From the NCBI GenBank assembly GCA_019787685.1, contig JAHNUO010000008.1, positions 310,001 through 374,000 of the forward strand: a DNA stretch of 64,000 nucleotides, in the 5' to 3' direction. The DNA comes from Chiua virens. Taxonomy: Eukaryota > Basidiomycota > Agaricomycetes > Boletales > Boletaceae. Made by a program: the position numbers and the translations under genes. The notes beneath the pieces were generated by a model, which saw only the letters and a program-made list of their open reading frames with translations, had not been told where the DNA came from and did not search any database. Position 1 is the first letter of the stretch; every line of letters begins with the position of its first letter. Positions 55,300 through 64,000 of this stretch are shown here, one piece after another.

Positions 55300-56478
55300 A
55301 TGGATTACCACACTGCACTCGGAATTGTCAACGACGCCACTCGCACAAACGGAGATCGGCTACAAGCCGCATTTGTCCTCATTGCAGAACAAGCGAACCT
55401 TATCACCGCCCTAGAAGGGCAACTCAATGCCTTACCAGTCATACCCCCCACAACCTCATCCTCTAAAGTCGAAATCTTCGCAGATCCAGGGTCATATGAT
55501 GGAGAAATGGCCAAATTCGAAGAATGGTGGGCCAAAATGAAAGGATGGCTCAAAGTAAACAATCTCACCATTCCCAAGGGCTCATACAGGGCCGTACAAG
55601 CCATACTCTCACGGTTAAAAGGAAAGAAAGCGGCGCAGTTCGCAGAAACGCGCTTAGCTAAAGGCTCCGCCCTCACATGGGCAACACTAGTACAGGACAT
55701 CGAAGGGATGTTCCGACAAAACAACAAGGTTGATTGGGCTAGATCCCAATTAGAAAATCTCAGACAAGGAACGATGAGAGTAGAGGACTATATCATCCAA
55801 TGGGAAGCTCTGTGGCTACAAGCACACATTGACCCTACCCATGCGATAAGACTCCTAGAGGCAAACACAGCCCACTCTATCATCTACCAAATCTTCCGTG
55901 ATGGACACAGGGTAGACCCCTTTCACGCCATGTACACGGACCCCAAACACACAGAATATGAACCAGACCGTGATCACGCAGTCATCACATACCTTTCTTG
56001 GATCCGAACAGCGGGAAATGCCATGGAAGCACTAAATTACGTGCGACCAGACCGCTATAAGAAGTATAAGGATCCCAATGCTATGGACATTGGCCAAGCC
56101 ACCTACGCAGAAAGGGATGAAGATGGCTGGTTCACAGGAAAAGAAGTCAGAGCTATTGGTCAGAAGAAGACCAATAATAACAAATGCTACAACTGCGGCG
56201 GTGCAGGTCATAGAACCAACGATTGCACCAAACCCAAAAACCAGTGCAGTGAATGCAAGTGGTACGGCAGATCTCATAAGACGCAATGTTCGCGCAAAGT
56301 CCGCTCGACAAACAAGGAAGAGAAGAAGACCATATCTTCTACTTCCACCACTTCCCCATCTGTACCGGCTAAGGATCCCTTTGCCGCCATCCGAGGGATG
56401 TCCCCTGAGGAAGTACAAGCATACTACTTCGATATGTATGAAAACAAAAACGGAAAGGGAAAAGGCAAGGCGAACTGA
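55300..56478 (+). CDS. Gag of the G1 Gypsy with CCHC zinc knuckle
   Basis: The structural protein that packages element RNA. 392 aa from ATG at 55300 (MDYHTALGIVNDATRTNGDR). The N-terminal part is coiled (LIAEQANLITALEGQLNAL). The capsid part (residues 60-270) has SYDGEMAKFEEWWAKMKGWL, RLKGKKAAQFAETRL and WARSQLENLRQGTMRVEDYI. The nucleocapsid has CYNCGGAGHRTNDC (near 56187-56228) and a further CSECKWYGRSHKTQC cluster. It ends in a basic Lys-rich tail (KNGKGKGKAN). The frame is intact. Pol opens 70 bp later in another frame with no overlap, so how pol is expressed is not clear. Confidence 0.93.
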   Translation: MDYHTALGIVNDATRTNGDRLQAAFVLIAEQANLITALEGQLNALPVIPPTTSSSKVEIFADPGSYDGEMAKFEEWWAKMKGWLKVNNLTIPKGSYRAVQAILSRLKGKKAAQFAETRLAKGSALTWATLVQDIEGMFRQNNKVDWARSQLENLRQGTMRVEDYIIQWEALWLQAHIDPTHAIRLLEANTAHSIIYQIFRDGHRVDPFHAMYTDPKHTEYEPDRDHAVITYLSWIRTAGNAMEALNYVRPDRYKKYKDPNAMDIGQATYAERDEDGWFTGKEVRAIGQKKTNNNKCYNCGGAGHRTNDCTKPKNQCSECKWYGRSHKTQCSRKVRSTNKEEKKTISSTSTTSPSVPAKDPFAAIRGMSPEEVQAYYFDMYENKNGKGKGKAN

Positions 56479-56548
56479 GTAAACTGGGATCTCACGTTCG
56501 CGCCACCCTTCCTAAAGAATACGAAAACACTGTTTCTTTGAAATTTGA

Positions 56549-58051
56549 TTTCACTTATTCAAAACACCTCCCCGGCAAGAGGATAAACTACCTAAATCAC
56601 CAAAAACAACAGAAAACGAAAGCGTTGACAGCGACTCTGTGGAGCGCGGCAGACACGATAGTTCCGTGCTTAATTCTGTCCCAAAACAAATCCCCGATGG
56701 GTCTTTCATTAGATCTACATCGGTAGAAAAAGAAATAGTATTACCAATTTTGGTATCCCCAGTAAACCAAATTGGTTATGTTGGAGCAAAAGCGCTTTTA
56801 GATAGTGGAGCTAATGCAATCTTCATACACGAGGATTACGTTACTAAGCACAAACTTCCCACACATGCGCTTCCTCACCCAATCCAAGTTTTCAACGTGG
56901 ATGGCACTAAGAACCAAGCAGGCTCAATAACTCATGCAACACAAATCCTGATCAATTACAAAGGTCACAGGGAAATAGTGGATGCCGAAATTACCAACCT
57001 TGGAAAGAATGATCTTATCCTCAGATTCACATGGTTAAAGCACCACAACCCCCATATAGACTGGTCGACTGGAAACGTAACAATGAGAAGATGCCCAGAG
57101 TCATGTCACTCCCAAGATGAAGACAACTTCTTGGATTCCATTATCGCAGAAGAACTCAAATATGCAAACTCTATCGCGGAATCTTGTATTTTTACCGCAA
57201 ACATGGAAACTCCACCTTCTCCTCCTAAGGAACGCACTCTTGAAGAGATGGTCCCACGAGAATATTTAAAATATGCTAAAGTATTTGGAAAAACGGAATC
57301 CGAACGAATACCATTACGCAAACCATGGGATCACAGCATTGACCTAAAAGAGTCTTTCATTCCAAAAAAGGGTCGCTTAATACCCCTCTCTGTCACAGAA
57401 CAAGAGGAGGTTTCCGCATTTATCGATGACCAATTAAAGAAAGGTTACATCAGACCCTCTAAATCCGAACAGACATCCCCGGTCTTCTTCGTCCCAAAGA
57501 AAGATGGAAAGAAGCGTATGGTCCAGGATTACCGATACCTAAACGAGCACACAAGCAAAAATAACTACCCCTTGCCGCTCATTTCGCAGCTCGTGGATAA
57601 ATTAAAAGACGCTAAGCTATTTACAAAAATGGATCTCCGATGGGGATACAATAATGTACGCATCAAAGAGGGCGATGAATGGAAAGCAGCATTTGTCTGC
57701 CACCGAGGTTCTTTCGAACCCATCGTCATGTACTTTGGATTATGTAACTCACCAGCAACGTTTCAAACTATGATGAACAAAATCTTTGCCGACATGAATG
57801 GCGTCGTTGTCGTCTACATCGATGACCTTATGATATTCACTAACACCGATGATTATGAAACTCATGACAAAATCGTACTCGAAGTGCTTGAACGCCTCGA
57901 AGAGAACGATCTCTACGTAAAACCAGAAAAATGCTTCTTTCGCGTAAAAGAAGTGGATTTCCTCGGAATGATCATGGGAACTGATGGAATAAAAATGGAT
58001 AATGAAAAGACCAAAGCAGTCGCTGAATGGAGAACCTTACGTGGTTTATGA
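56549..58051 (+). pseudogene. G1 protease and reverse transcriptase, truncated by internal deletion
   Basis: The frame opens at 56549 without an ATG and has GTG at 56639. Protease: ALLDSGANAIFIHEDYV (active site DSGA) and LILRFTWLKHHNPHIDW. Linker with EEMVPREYLKYAKVFGK. RT: SPVFFVPKKDGKKRMVQDYR, YPLPLISQLVDKLKDAKLF, GLCNSPATFQTMMN and active site VVYIDDLMIF with both aspartates; then KPEKCFFRVKEVDFLGMI. After KAVAEW the sequence jumps to RTLRGL and stop. About 450 bp, present in the copy at 4112-4561, is deleted. RT itself is complete, but the connection and RNase H core are gone. Confidence 0.92.
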
Positions 58052-59718
58052 CACGCCAAGACCTTAACCGAAGACAAGCGAGATGGGTGCAATATCTCTC
58101 ACGCTTTAACTTCACTTGGCACCACAAGGCTGGAGTCACTATGGGAAAAGCAGACGCTTTAAGCAGGAGGGAGGACCACATGATGGGAATCGAAGACGAT
58201 AACAAAGGAATCCTTCTCATGGATCCATCTAAGATCAGATCAGCCGTCACTCTCCTCTATAATGGCGATCAATTCCTATCAGACGTACAACATGAAACTA
58301 TGAAATTATCACCTAATGCCATGAAACACTTACTATCTATCGGATATAAAGTCGAGGACGCCTTCCTTAGAAAGGGGGATAGGATCTTCATTCCCGACAC
58401 ATTACGAACTAAATCAATAACCACGTTTCATGACACACCCGAAGCCGGACATCCCGGTTACGACAAAACTTTAGAACTTCTCTCACGAAATTACATTTGG
58501 CCTCAAATGAACGAAGAAGTCAAAAATTATGTCTCGCACTGTGAAAGATGCGCTCGATTCAAGGGTTCTAATCAGAAAACAGCAGGACTCCTGCAACCCT
58601 TAGAAACACCGTCATTACCATGGGAAGATATCTCAGCAGATTTCATCACAGATCTCCCACTTTCACATTCCTACGATTCCATTCTCACAGTTGTGGATCG
58701 CTTCTCTAAAGAAGTCGAATTCATCCCTTGCCACAAAACGTGTACATCTATGGATCTCGCTAAATTATATCTCTCACACATATGGAAACATCATGGCCTC
58801 CCTAAAACCATCATATCAGATAGAGGACCACAATTCGCTTCCCAACTTATGAAAGATATATGCTCAGGGTTAAAAATAACACCCAAATTAAGCACCGCAC
58901 ATCATCCACAAACGGACGGACAATCGGAACGAATGAACCGAGAAGTGCAACAATATCTTCGCATGTTCTGTGCAGAGAAGGATAACACATGGGCCGATTG
59001 GCTTCCTCTCGCACAATTCTCTTACAACAGCAAGAAACACACTGCCACTAAATTCTCACCATTCGAAATCACATGTTCCTACATCCCTAGGATGGGAATT
59101 ATGCCACAATCTATGAAAAACCCGGCTGCTCAGAACTACATTACGGATTTCTCCGAAGTTCTAGAACAAACCAAATCTAATATAGATAAAGCCGCGGAAC
59201 ATATGAAAAACGTTGCAGATAGATCGAGATCAGAACCTCCCTCCTATTCGATTGGCGATAAGGTCTGGCTCTCTACAGCAAATCTAAAAATAAAACAACA
59301 CCCCAAATTCACAGACAAATGGATTGGCCCATATGACATAATCTCCATGCACGGTCCGAATGCTTTAAAGCTTCGACTCCCACGCACTATGAGGATACAT
59401 CCAGTAGTAAATATTTCTCAGGTCAAACCCTACAAAGAACGTCTCCCAGAACAGCCGGTTTACAAACCGCGACCTGTTGTAATTGGAGAAGACCGAGAAG
59501 AAGAATTCGAAGCAGATTATATTGTTGATTCCCGAATGAAGGGACACCGCTTAGAATATCTCATACACTGGAAAGGTTATGATGATGACGAAAGAACCTG
59601 GGAACCACTAAAGAATCTGAAAAACGCCCCAGATCTCATTTCCGATTTCCACGAAGCACATCCAGATGCCCCAAGGAAACTAAAAGTCACACAAACCGAA
59701 TTTAATTCTATATTTTGA
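58052..59718 (+). CDS. G1 RNase H tail, integrase and chromodomain
   Basis: Open from 58027 in a different frame from RT because of the deletion. Residues about 8-50 are the RNase H end (RRQARWVQYLSRFNFTWHHK, KADALSRRED). Integrase: zinc-binding HDTPEAGHPGYDKTLELL and HCERCARFKGSNQK, core DISADFITDLPLSHSYDSIL, ISDRGPQFASQLMKDICSGL and the YNSKKHTATKFSPFEI region; all three acidic positions (D, D, E in QSERMNREVQ) appear to be present. The SH3-like part has GDKVWLSTANLKIKQHPKF. Chromodomain near the end: EADYIVDSRMKGHRLEYLIHWKGYDD with TWEPLKNL. As a free protein it lacks a proper start, so it depends on a complete helper polyprotein. Confidence 0.9.
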
Positions 59719-59802
59719 ACCTATGACGATAAAACAGAACACGAAGATGAGGATAGTCTCCATCGTCTCAATTATGAAATACATCATTCGGAGCCTGATC
59801 AT

Positions 59803-59816
59803 CAGAAGGGGGATAG
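59803..59816 (+). promoter_or_regulatory. G1 polypurine tract
   Basis: CAGAAGGGGGATAG lies directly before the 3' LTR and would prime plus-strand synthesis. Confidence 0.8.
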
Positions 59817-60247
59817 TGTTACGATATCAACTTTTCCTCACTTCACAACTCCAACATTTGACCTATTCTAAAGATACATGCCTCATGTCAAGGCTGTCCA
59901 AAGGATCATATCCGATTGGCTGCCACAATAACACAGCATCCATCATCTCATGTCCTTATCTATTCATTTCCCTTATCACTGACTCATCAATAGCAGTGCA
60001 AGGCTATGCTCTTATCTATGACTCATATCTATTCACACCTTATCATCCAATAGGATACATTACGCTTATCTACGTAGTTCATACTCAGATTAGAACTCCG
60101 ATATCCATGTAGTATATAAACCCCATGAATGACAGCCAGAGAGCTCTAACAAAGTTCTCTTGGAGTTTTCGCCTCTTCACTGGACTGAACCCCCTCTTCA
60201 CCACACCACTACAACTTTAACAGTCTAGGTTGTTCTAGGTTGTTTCA
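59817..60247 (+). repeat. G1 3' LTR
   Basis: 431 bp. Same as 53793-54223 except for one C/T difference that I could find. Followed by the TCGCC duplication. Confidence 0.95.
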
Positions 60248-61912
60248 TCGCCCAGTTGTATCCGGAATCCCATCCTCAATTTCGACAACCCAAGCTTTAT
60301 GAAGTTTGGGCACCCCATCAATACCTTTCATATAATCCATCATCATCACCTCATGGATTGTTCATGGATCGCGTATCCCTCCGCTTTGGTCCAAGTCCCA
60401 GACCCAGTGATCCTTGATCACGAAATATACTCCATCAAGTCGAGCAAGATAGCAAACTGTCCCTCTGCCCACGAAGCCCATGCTAGAGAAAAGGATATTG
60501 ATGATTTCATACCAAACATCATCCACTCGGATCTTCCCGATTGCCGGAATAGGTGTCTCTGTCACGGGAGAAAGGGGGATTTCACCTGGAGGAGGGGGAG
60601 TAGAAGGCGATTCAATGAGAGGAAGGGGGGGTTCAGCAAGGGGAGGAGGGGAAGAGGGTTCCACGACGGTGGGAAGAGCAGGAGATGCGATCAAAGAGGA
60701 AGGTTTGAGTTCAATAGGATTGAGAGACGTTCTATGTGGCAACCCATCCCATTCCTTGATAGACTCTGGGGGATCTTTGGAGCCCTTGGGGTTTGAAGCA
60801 CTTGCGTGTACAGAGTCTGAATGTCCTCTGCTAAAAGGGGGAGGGTGTATTTTGATCGCGAGATCAAAACCAATTGATGAACGACACCCAAAAGCGAGAG
60901 CAGTGATGATGAAAAGGAACTGTTGCGTGTTGGTGTGGATATTAAACAGAGGTGAAACCACACCGCCTGAGTGGTTGTAAAGGTGTACTTGTAGGTCGAA
61001 GCTGGCAATGGAAACCCCGAGGACGAAGCACCTCCAGGGCTGGTCCATCAAGACAAGATATGCCTTAGTGTCCATCGTTTTTCCGATGTGTGAAGCTGGT
61101 TGGTAGATCTCTTTTGTGTATTCACCGACAACCTTGATGCTAAGCCACATAACTTTGTCGTGGGTTATGTCGCTATTGTCGACCAGAATGAGGTCTGGCT
61201 TATGCACAAAGCCTGTAGAGCCAGACAGAGGTGTTTGGCTCCAGTTCACTAGCCATTGGCGACGAGGACCATTCTGGGGTTGTTTATCTGTGAAAGCTTT
61301 TGTGAGGCAGTTGAAAAATATAGCAACTTGCCATTCAGTACTGATAACTTGAGGTGACTGTGGATCACTTGGGGTGTCAGATGATGCGGGAGTGGCATGA
61401 GCAAGCTGGTCCGAGGGGGGGTCTGTTGAAGGAAAGTTCCATCGCCATCGCTTGCTTTCCTTGTCATATATTTCCACAGTATCTGATCCTGCGGGGATGT
61501 TGTAAGACGATACAGGACGACGTGCGGCGGTCAGGATGGATGAGAGGGGAATAGCGAGTGATTCGGGAGTGACATCTCCGAACTCTTGGCTAAAGTTGGC
61601 AAATATCAAGTCAAGGAAGAAGCTGAGACTCCGAGAGGCTTGCGTGGAGGTGCTACATCGCTCATTGATGATTTTCCCTTGAAGTTCCATACTGACGAAC
61701 TTGTCCATAGTTGTGACGTTGCAACCATCTTTTGGCACTGGCAGTGAACCAACTAATTTATAGGTGGCGTCTACGGTAGAGTACTTGCATCCAGTTTTGT
61801 TCCGCAATGGTCCCATTTTTGCAGTTGTAGTAGTAATGAATGAAAAGCTTTGCTTTCTCTCACCAGGATGAACAGCCAAAAAGAACAGCCTGAAAGAGAA
61901 CGATGCGATCAA
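60248..61912 (-). pseudogene. FunK1-type protein kinase, module 2, N-terminal half
   Basis: Fungal-type protein kinase. The frame opens at 61912; the start may be MGPLRNKTGCKYS (ATG at 61816) rather than the upstream MIASFSFRLF, which is hydrophobic and could be untranslated. In sense it carries the FunK1 N-domain: KPDLILVDNSDITHDKVMW, TMDTKAYLVLMDQPWRCFVL and HLYNHSGGVVSPLFNIHTN; a Pro/Ser-rich insert (60610-60780); and the ATP-binding start GFVGRGTVCYLARL with VFVIKDHW-like lysine motif (YFVIKDHW). Near 60362 the frame shifts or is spliced, and continues DYMKGIDGVPKLHKAWVVE to the Gypsy insertion at 60247. It starts about 110 bp after the Plavaka-2 stop. Confidence 0.88.
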
Positions 61913-62020
61913 GAGCTACGATTACATACGAACCATATGATGATGTATGTGAGGTCAGACAAATCGATAATCAATTGTGATTTGAATTTTGGGCATTACT
62001 TGTATAGTACATGTATATAC

Positions 62021-64000
62021 CTAGCTTAGCGCATAGTAAATATTTTTGTCAAAGTATTTATTTAAGTAAAACTCTGTAGAATGCTCGAAAGAATTATAGG
62101 CTGTTAGTCCCACATCTGCATTTGCACCAAAGCGAGGAACCAGATGAGTGAATGCACGAACTTGGGTAAGAGGGACAACATCGCCAAGTTGCTGACCAGT
62201 AGCTCATTTCACATGTCTGAGAATAGAGAGCTGTGAAACATCTTCGCCCACAATATTGAAGTGTTGTACATAGACAATAAATTGGTCGATCCATGGCCAC
62301 CTCTCTCCTGACTTGCCAAGAGGACGCATGACAAGACGGAGTTGGCCAACAGTGTGACCTGCGAGACAATATCATTCAAACAACAGATGGACTAGATTAA
62401 TTTGAAATGTTGCATACCTTTCAGACCGCTTCAAGGCCATTTGCACTGAGCGTCGACATTGAAAATGGCAGCATCATAGTGGCCAAGGGCCCAAAGGCCA
62501 GTGGGTGGGGAGCAAAACAATGTCTGCACGGGTGGAACATCGGGATTGCCATGAATGGGTTCGTTCTGAAGCCATACTTTGCACCATAGTTGAAGCTCTG
62601 TAAATGGCAAGTTGGAGTAGACGGATCCACGTCATTGCCCACCGATGGGGTGCACGAATCCCTCACTGTACTGCTCCTCATGCCACAAAAAATCAGCTAA
62701 AGCAGCTCGGAGGTCAGGTAAACCGAACTTTTGTGCAGCTTCATCAACGCTAATCTGTCGCAAAGATGGAGCATATGACAGGTTCACAGCCATCGAACCT
62801 GCGATGAAACTGTGGAGGGGCAACAGAACAGACCCTGTCTGCTTTCCACAAAGTCGGGCTGAAATGGTAAAGTAATTGGTGGATGGACGTGCATGACCCG
62901 GAAGACCAGAGACCTGGGAGGCATTGTATCGGTCATCATCTTCACCATCACTAACATCTGATGGTTCATCTGAGTTTTCACCATCCAACAAGGTATTTTG
63001 ATTGCGAATGGCATCTTGTTCACGTAGCGAAGTAGCAAGTTCGAATGACCTGCATTTTTCTGCCCGATCAAGGTAGCGGCATATTTGCGGATCATAGTTG
63101 TTGTTGTTGGTAGACCTAGCTGGTGTCTTGATTTCCGATACGTGGGGATGCTCCGTTGTATCTACAGTCCACTGGATAGTCACCCCCACGCGCTTTATGC
63201 TGGGGGCAATACTTTGCATCAGTTCCAATTTTGGAATATACCAGTTGTCAATAACCCTATTGCCTTTGCCACGTCGTCCGCCGTTTTCAAGCATGGCGTG
63301 CTTATGAGCATGGAAAACATCAAGGGCAGTGGAAATAAGCTGAATGCTTGGACATGGTACCGGAAATCCATAAGAGCACATATCGCAACAACAACTTCTG
63401 GTGGAGCAGCGCCTGCAATGACTGCAATGAGGTAGCATTGTACATCGCAGTGGACACGGCCAGTGACTTGTTTGAGTTTTGAAATACTGCCCTTGAAGTG
63501 ACGCGATCCCGCCGTGGGCTGTAAAACAGAGAACCGAAAGTCGATTTCTGCTTCGCCAATAATATTTAGGCACCATTGGAGATCATGATCCCAGAATTCT
63601 TTGTGAAGGTAGTGAAGGAGTTCCGGTGTGATGAAAAAGCTAGGACAAGAAAGGGGAAAGTTGCGCCAGAACAGTTCGCTAACCCTATTGAGACAGAAAC
63701 GCTGCGCCTCTCGAAAAAACGCTTCTATGTCATTGGGGTCGACCTTGGATTTCACAACCGAAAGCTGTGCCAGCATGGTGGCAGTGGTCCGTGGCTCATG
63801 GTGGAATGGATCACCGAATTGTTTGAACATTGCCATGGTTACAGGTGACGTTTTCCCCCTGACACGAGCAAGCTTGGCAGCTTCCAGAGTGTCAACAATG
63901 TATCCTGCAATTGGAGTAAAGCAATAGCGAATGTTTCCCCGGGGATCTGGAAGCATTATGCCAAGTTCAGCTGCTTTTTTTACCGGCTCGAGGACAATGT
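62021..64000 (-). CDS. Plavaka-2 transposase, C-terminal part (runs off the window)
   Basis: A Plavaka-group DNA transposase. Its N-terminus lies beyond 64000. In sense: LPDPRGNIRYCFTPIAGYIV, GKTSPVTMAMFKQFGDPFHH, KVDPNDIEAFFREAQRFCLN and FWDHDLQWCLNIIGEAEIDF (63219-63956); then FHAHKHAMLENGG, GKGNRVIDNWYIPKLELMQS, HVSEIKTPARSTNNNNYDP and ICRYLDRAEKCRSFELATSL (62632-63340). The last exons read YVQHFNIVGEDVSQL near 62260 and the tail FYLNKYFDKNIYYALS with TAG at 62023-62021. Frame changes between these stretches coincide with plausible introns (for example near 63330 and 62640-62400). It looks better preserved than Plavaka-1 and could be a complete gene. Confidence 0.85.

Larger units (their letters stand above)
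53793..60247 (+). mobile_element. Young chromodomain Ty3/Gypsy, family G1
   Basis: 6455 bp with exact 5 bp duplication TCGCC (53788-53792 and 60248-60252). LTRs are 431 bp each and differ, as far as I can see, at one position (catcacc versus catcatc). Order: LTR, self-primer site, leader with intron, ORF-A, ORF-B, gag, protease-RT, RNase H tail-integrase-chromodomain, polypurine tract, LTR. It is inserted in the FunK1 gene. Pol lacks about 450 bp including the RNase H core. Confidence 0.97.

Noticed and set aside
56479..56548. Programmed frameshift between gag and pol of the G1 Gypsy
   Set aside because: The gag stop and the opening of the pol frame are 70 bp apart with no overlap, so a simple slip cannot connect them; the mode of expression is left open.

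Overview
This window is dense, transposon-built DNA from a basidiomycete fungus, almost certainly an Agaricomycete and possibly Boletales. The reasons are short introns with GT..AG ends, FunK1-type fungal protein kinases, DUF6532- and DUF6698-like proteins, Plavaka (CMC superfamily) transposases, chromodomain Ty3/Gypsy elements and a Ty1/Copia element. I see no ordinary housekeeping gene, no rRNA or tRNA gene and no CRISPR array. The family names rest on motif recognition by eye, because no database search was possible.

Layout. Positions 1-5.1 kb hold a deleted minus-strand Gypsy (family G1) with one MITE and one LTR-like insertion. 5.1-8.6 kb hold a solo LTR and a decayed plus-strand Gypsy gag. 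8.6-11.5 kb hold two inverted copies of a GGTCC-rich repeat. A Plavaka transposase gene (Plavaka-3) begins at 41.7 kb and ends near 11.5 kb on the minus strand. It is split by a Copia element whose LTRs sit at 12091-12165 and 39555-39676, so 27.6 kb of DNA lies inside one Copia insertion. Inside that shell are a fold-back element, an intact Tc1-like transposon, a first module (DUF6532 protein, FunK1 kinase, Plavaka-1 transposase) and, nested inside Plavaka-1, a solo LTR that in turn contains an 8.2 kb Gypsy (family G2), itself hit by another solo LTR. Minisatellites and a second MITE follow at 35-36 kb. To the right of Plavaka-3 are a DUF6698-like gene, minisatellites (44-46 kb) and a triple-nested solo LTR (47.2-48.8 kb). 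From 49.6 kb to the end is a second, better preserved module in the same order and strand (DUF6532 protein, FunK1 kinase, Plavaka-2). Its kinase gene is split by a very young G1 Gypsy at 53793-60247.

Most interesting points. (1) The same three-gene series, Plavaka transposase then FunK1 kinase then DUF6532 protein, all on one strand with about 0.1 kb between transposase and kinase, occurs twice. It is a candidate cargo-carrying Plavaka element. (2) The young Gypsy has a leader intron whose removal would assemble an ATG across the splice junction, giving a start codon to a 188-codon frame that has none in unspliced RNA. (3) Both Gypsy families have an 11-12 nt primer-binding site, 2 nt inside the 5' LTR, complementary to the expected 5' end of their own RNA. 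This is the signature of Tf1-like self-priming. (4) Target-site duplications let most of the insertion history be read directly. (5) Sequence age differs by block: old parts are depleted in CpG, and the breaks in the G2 Gypsy are nearly all TGA codons at expected arginine positions.
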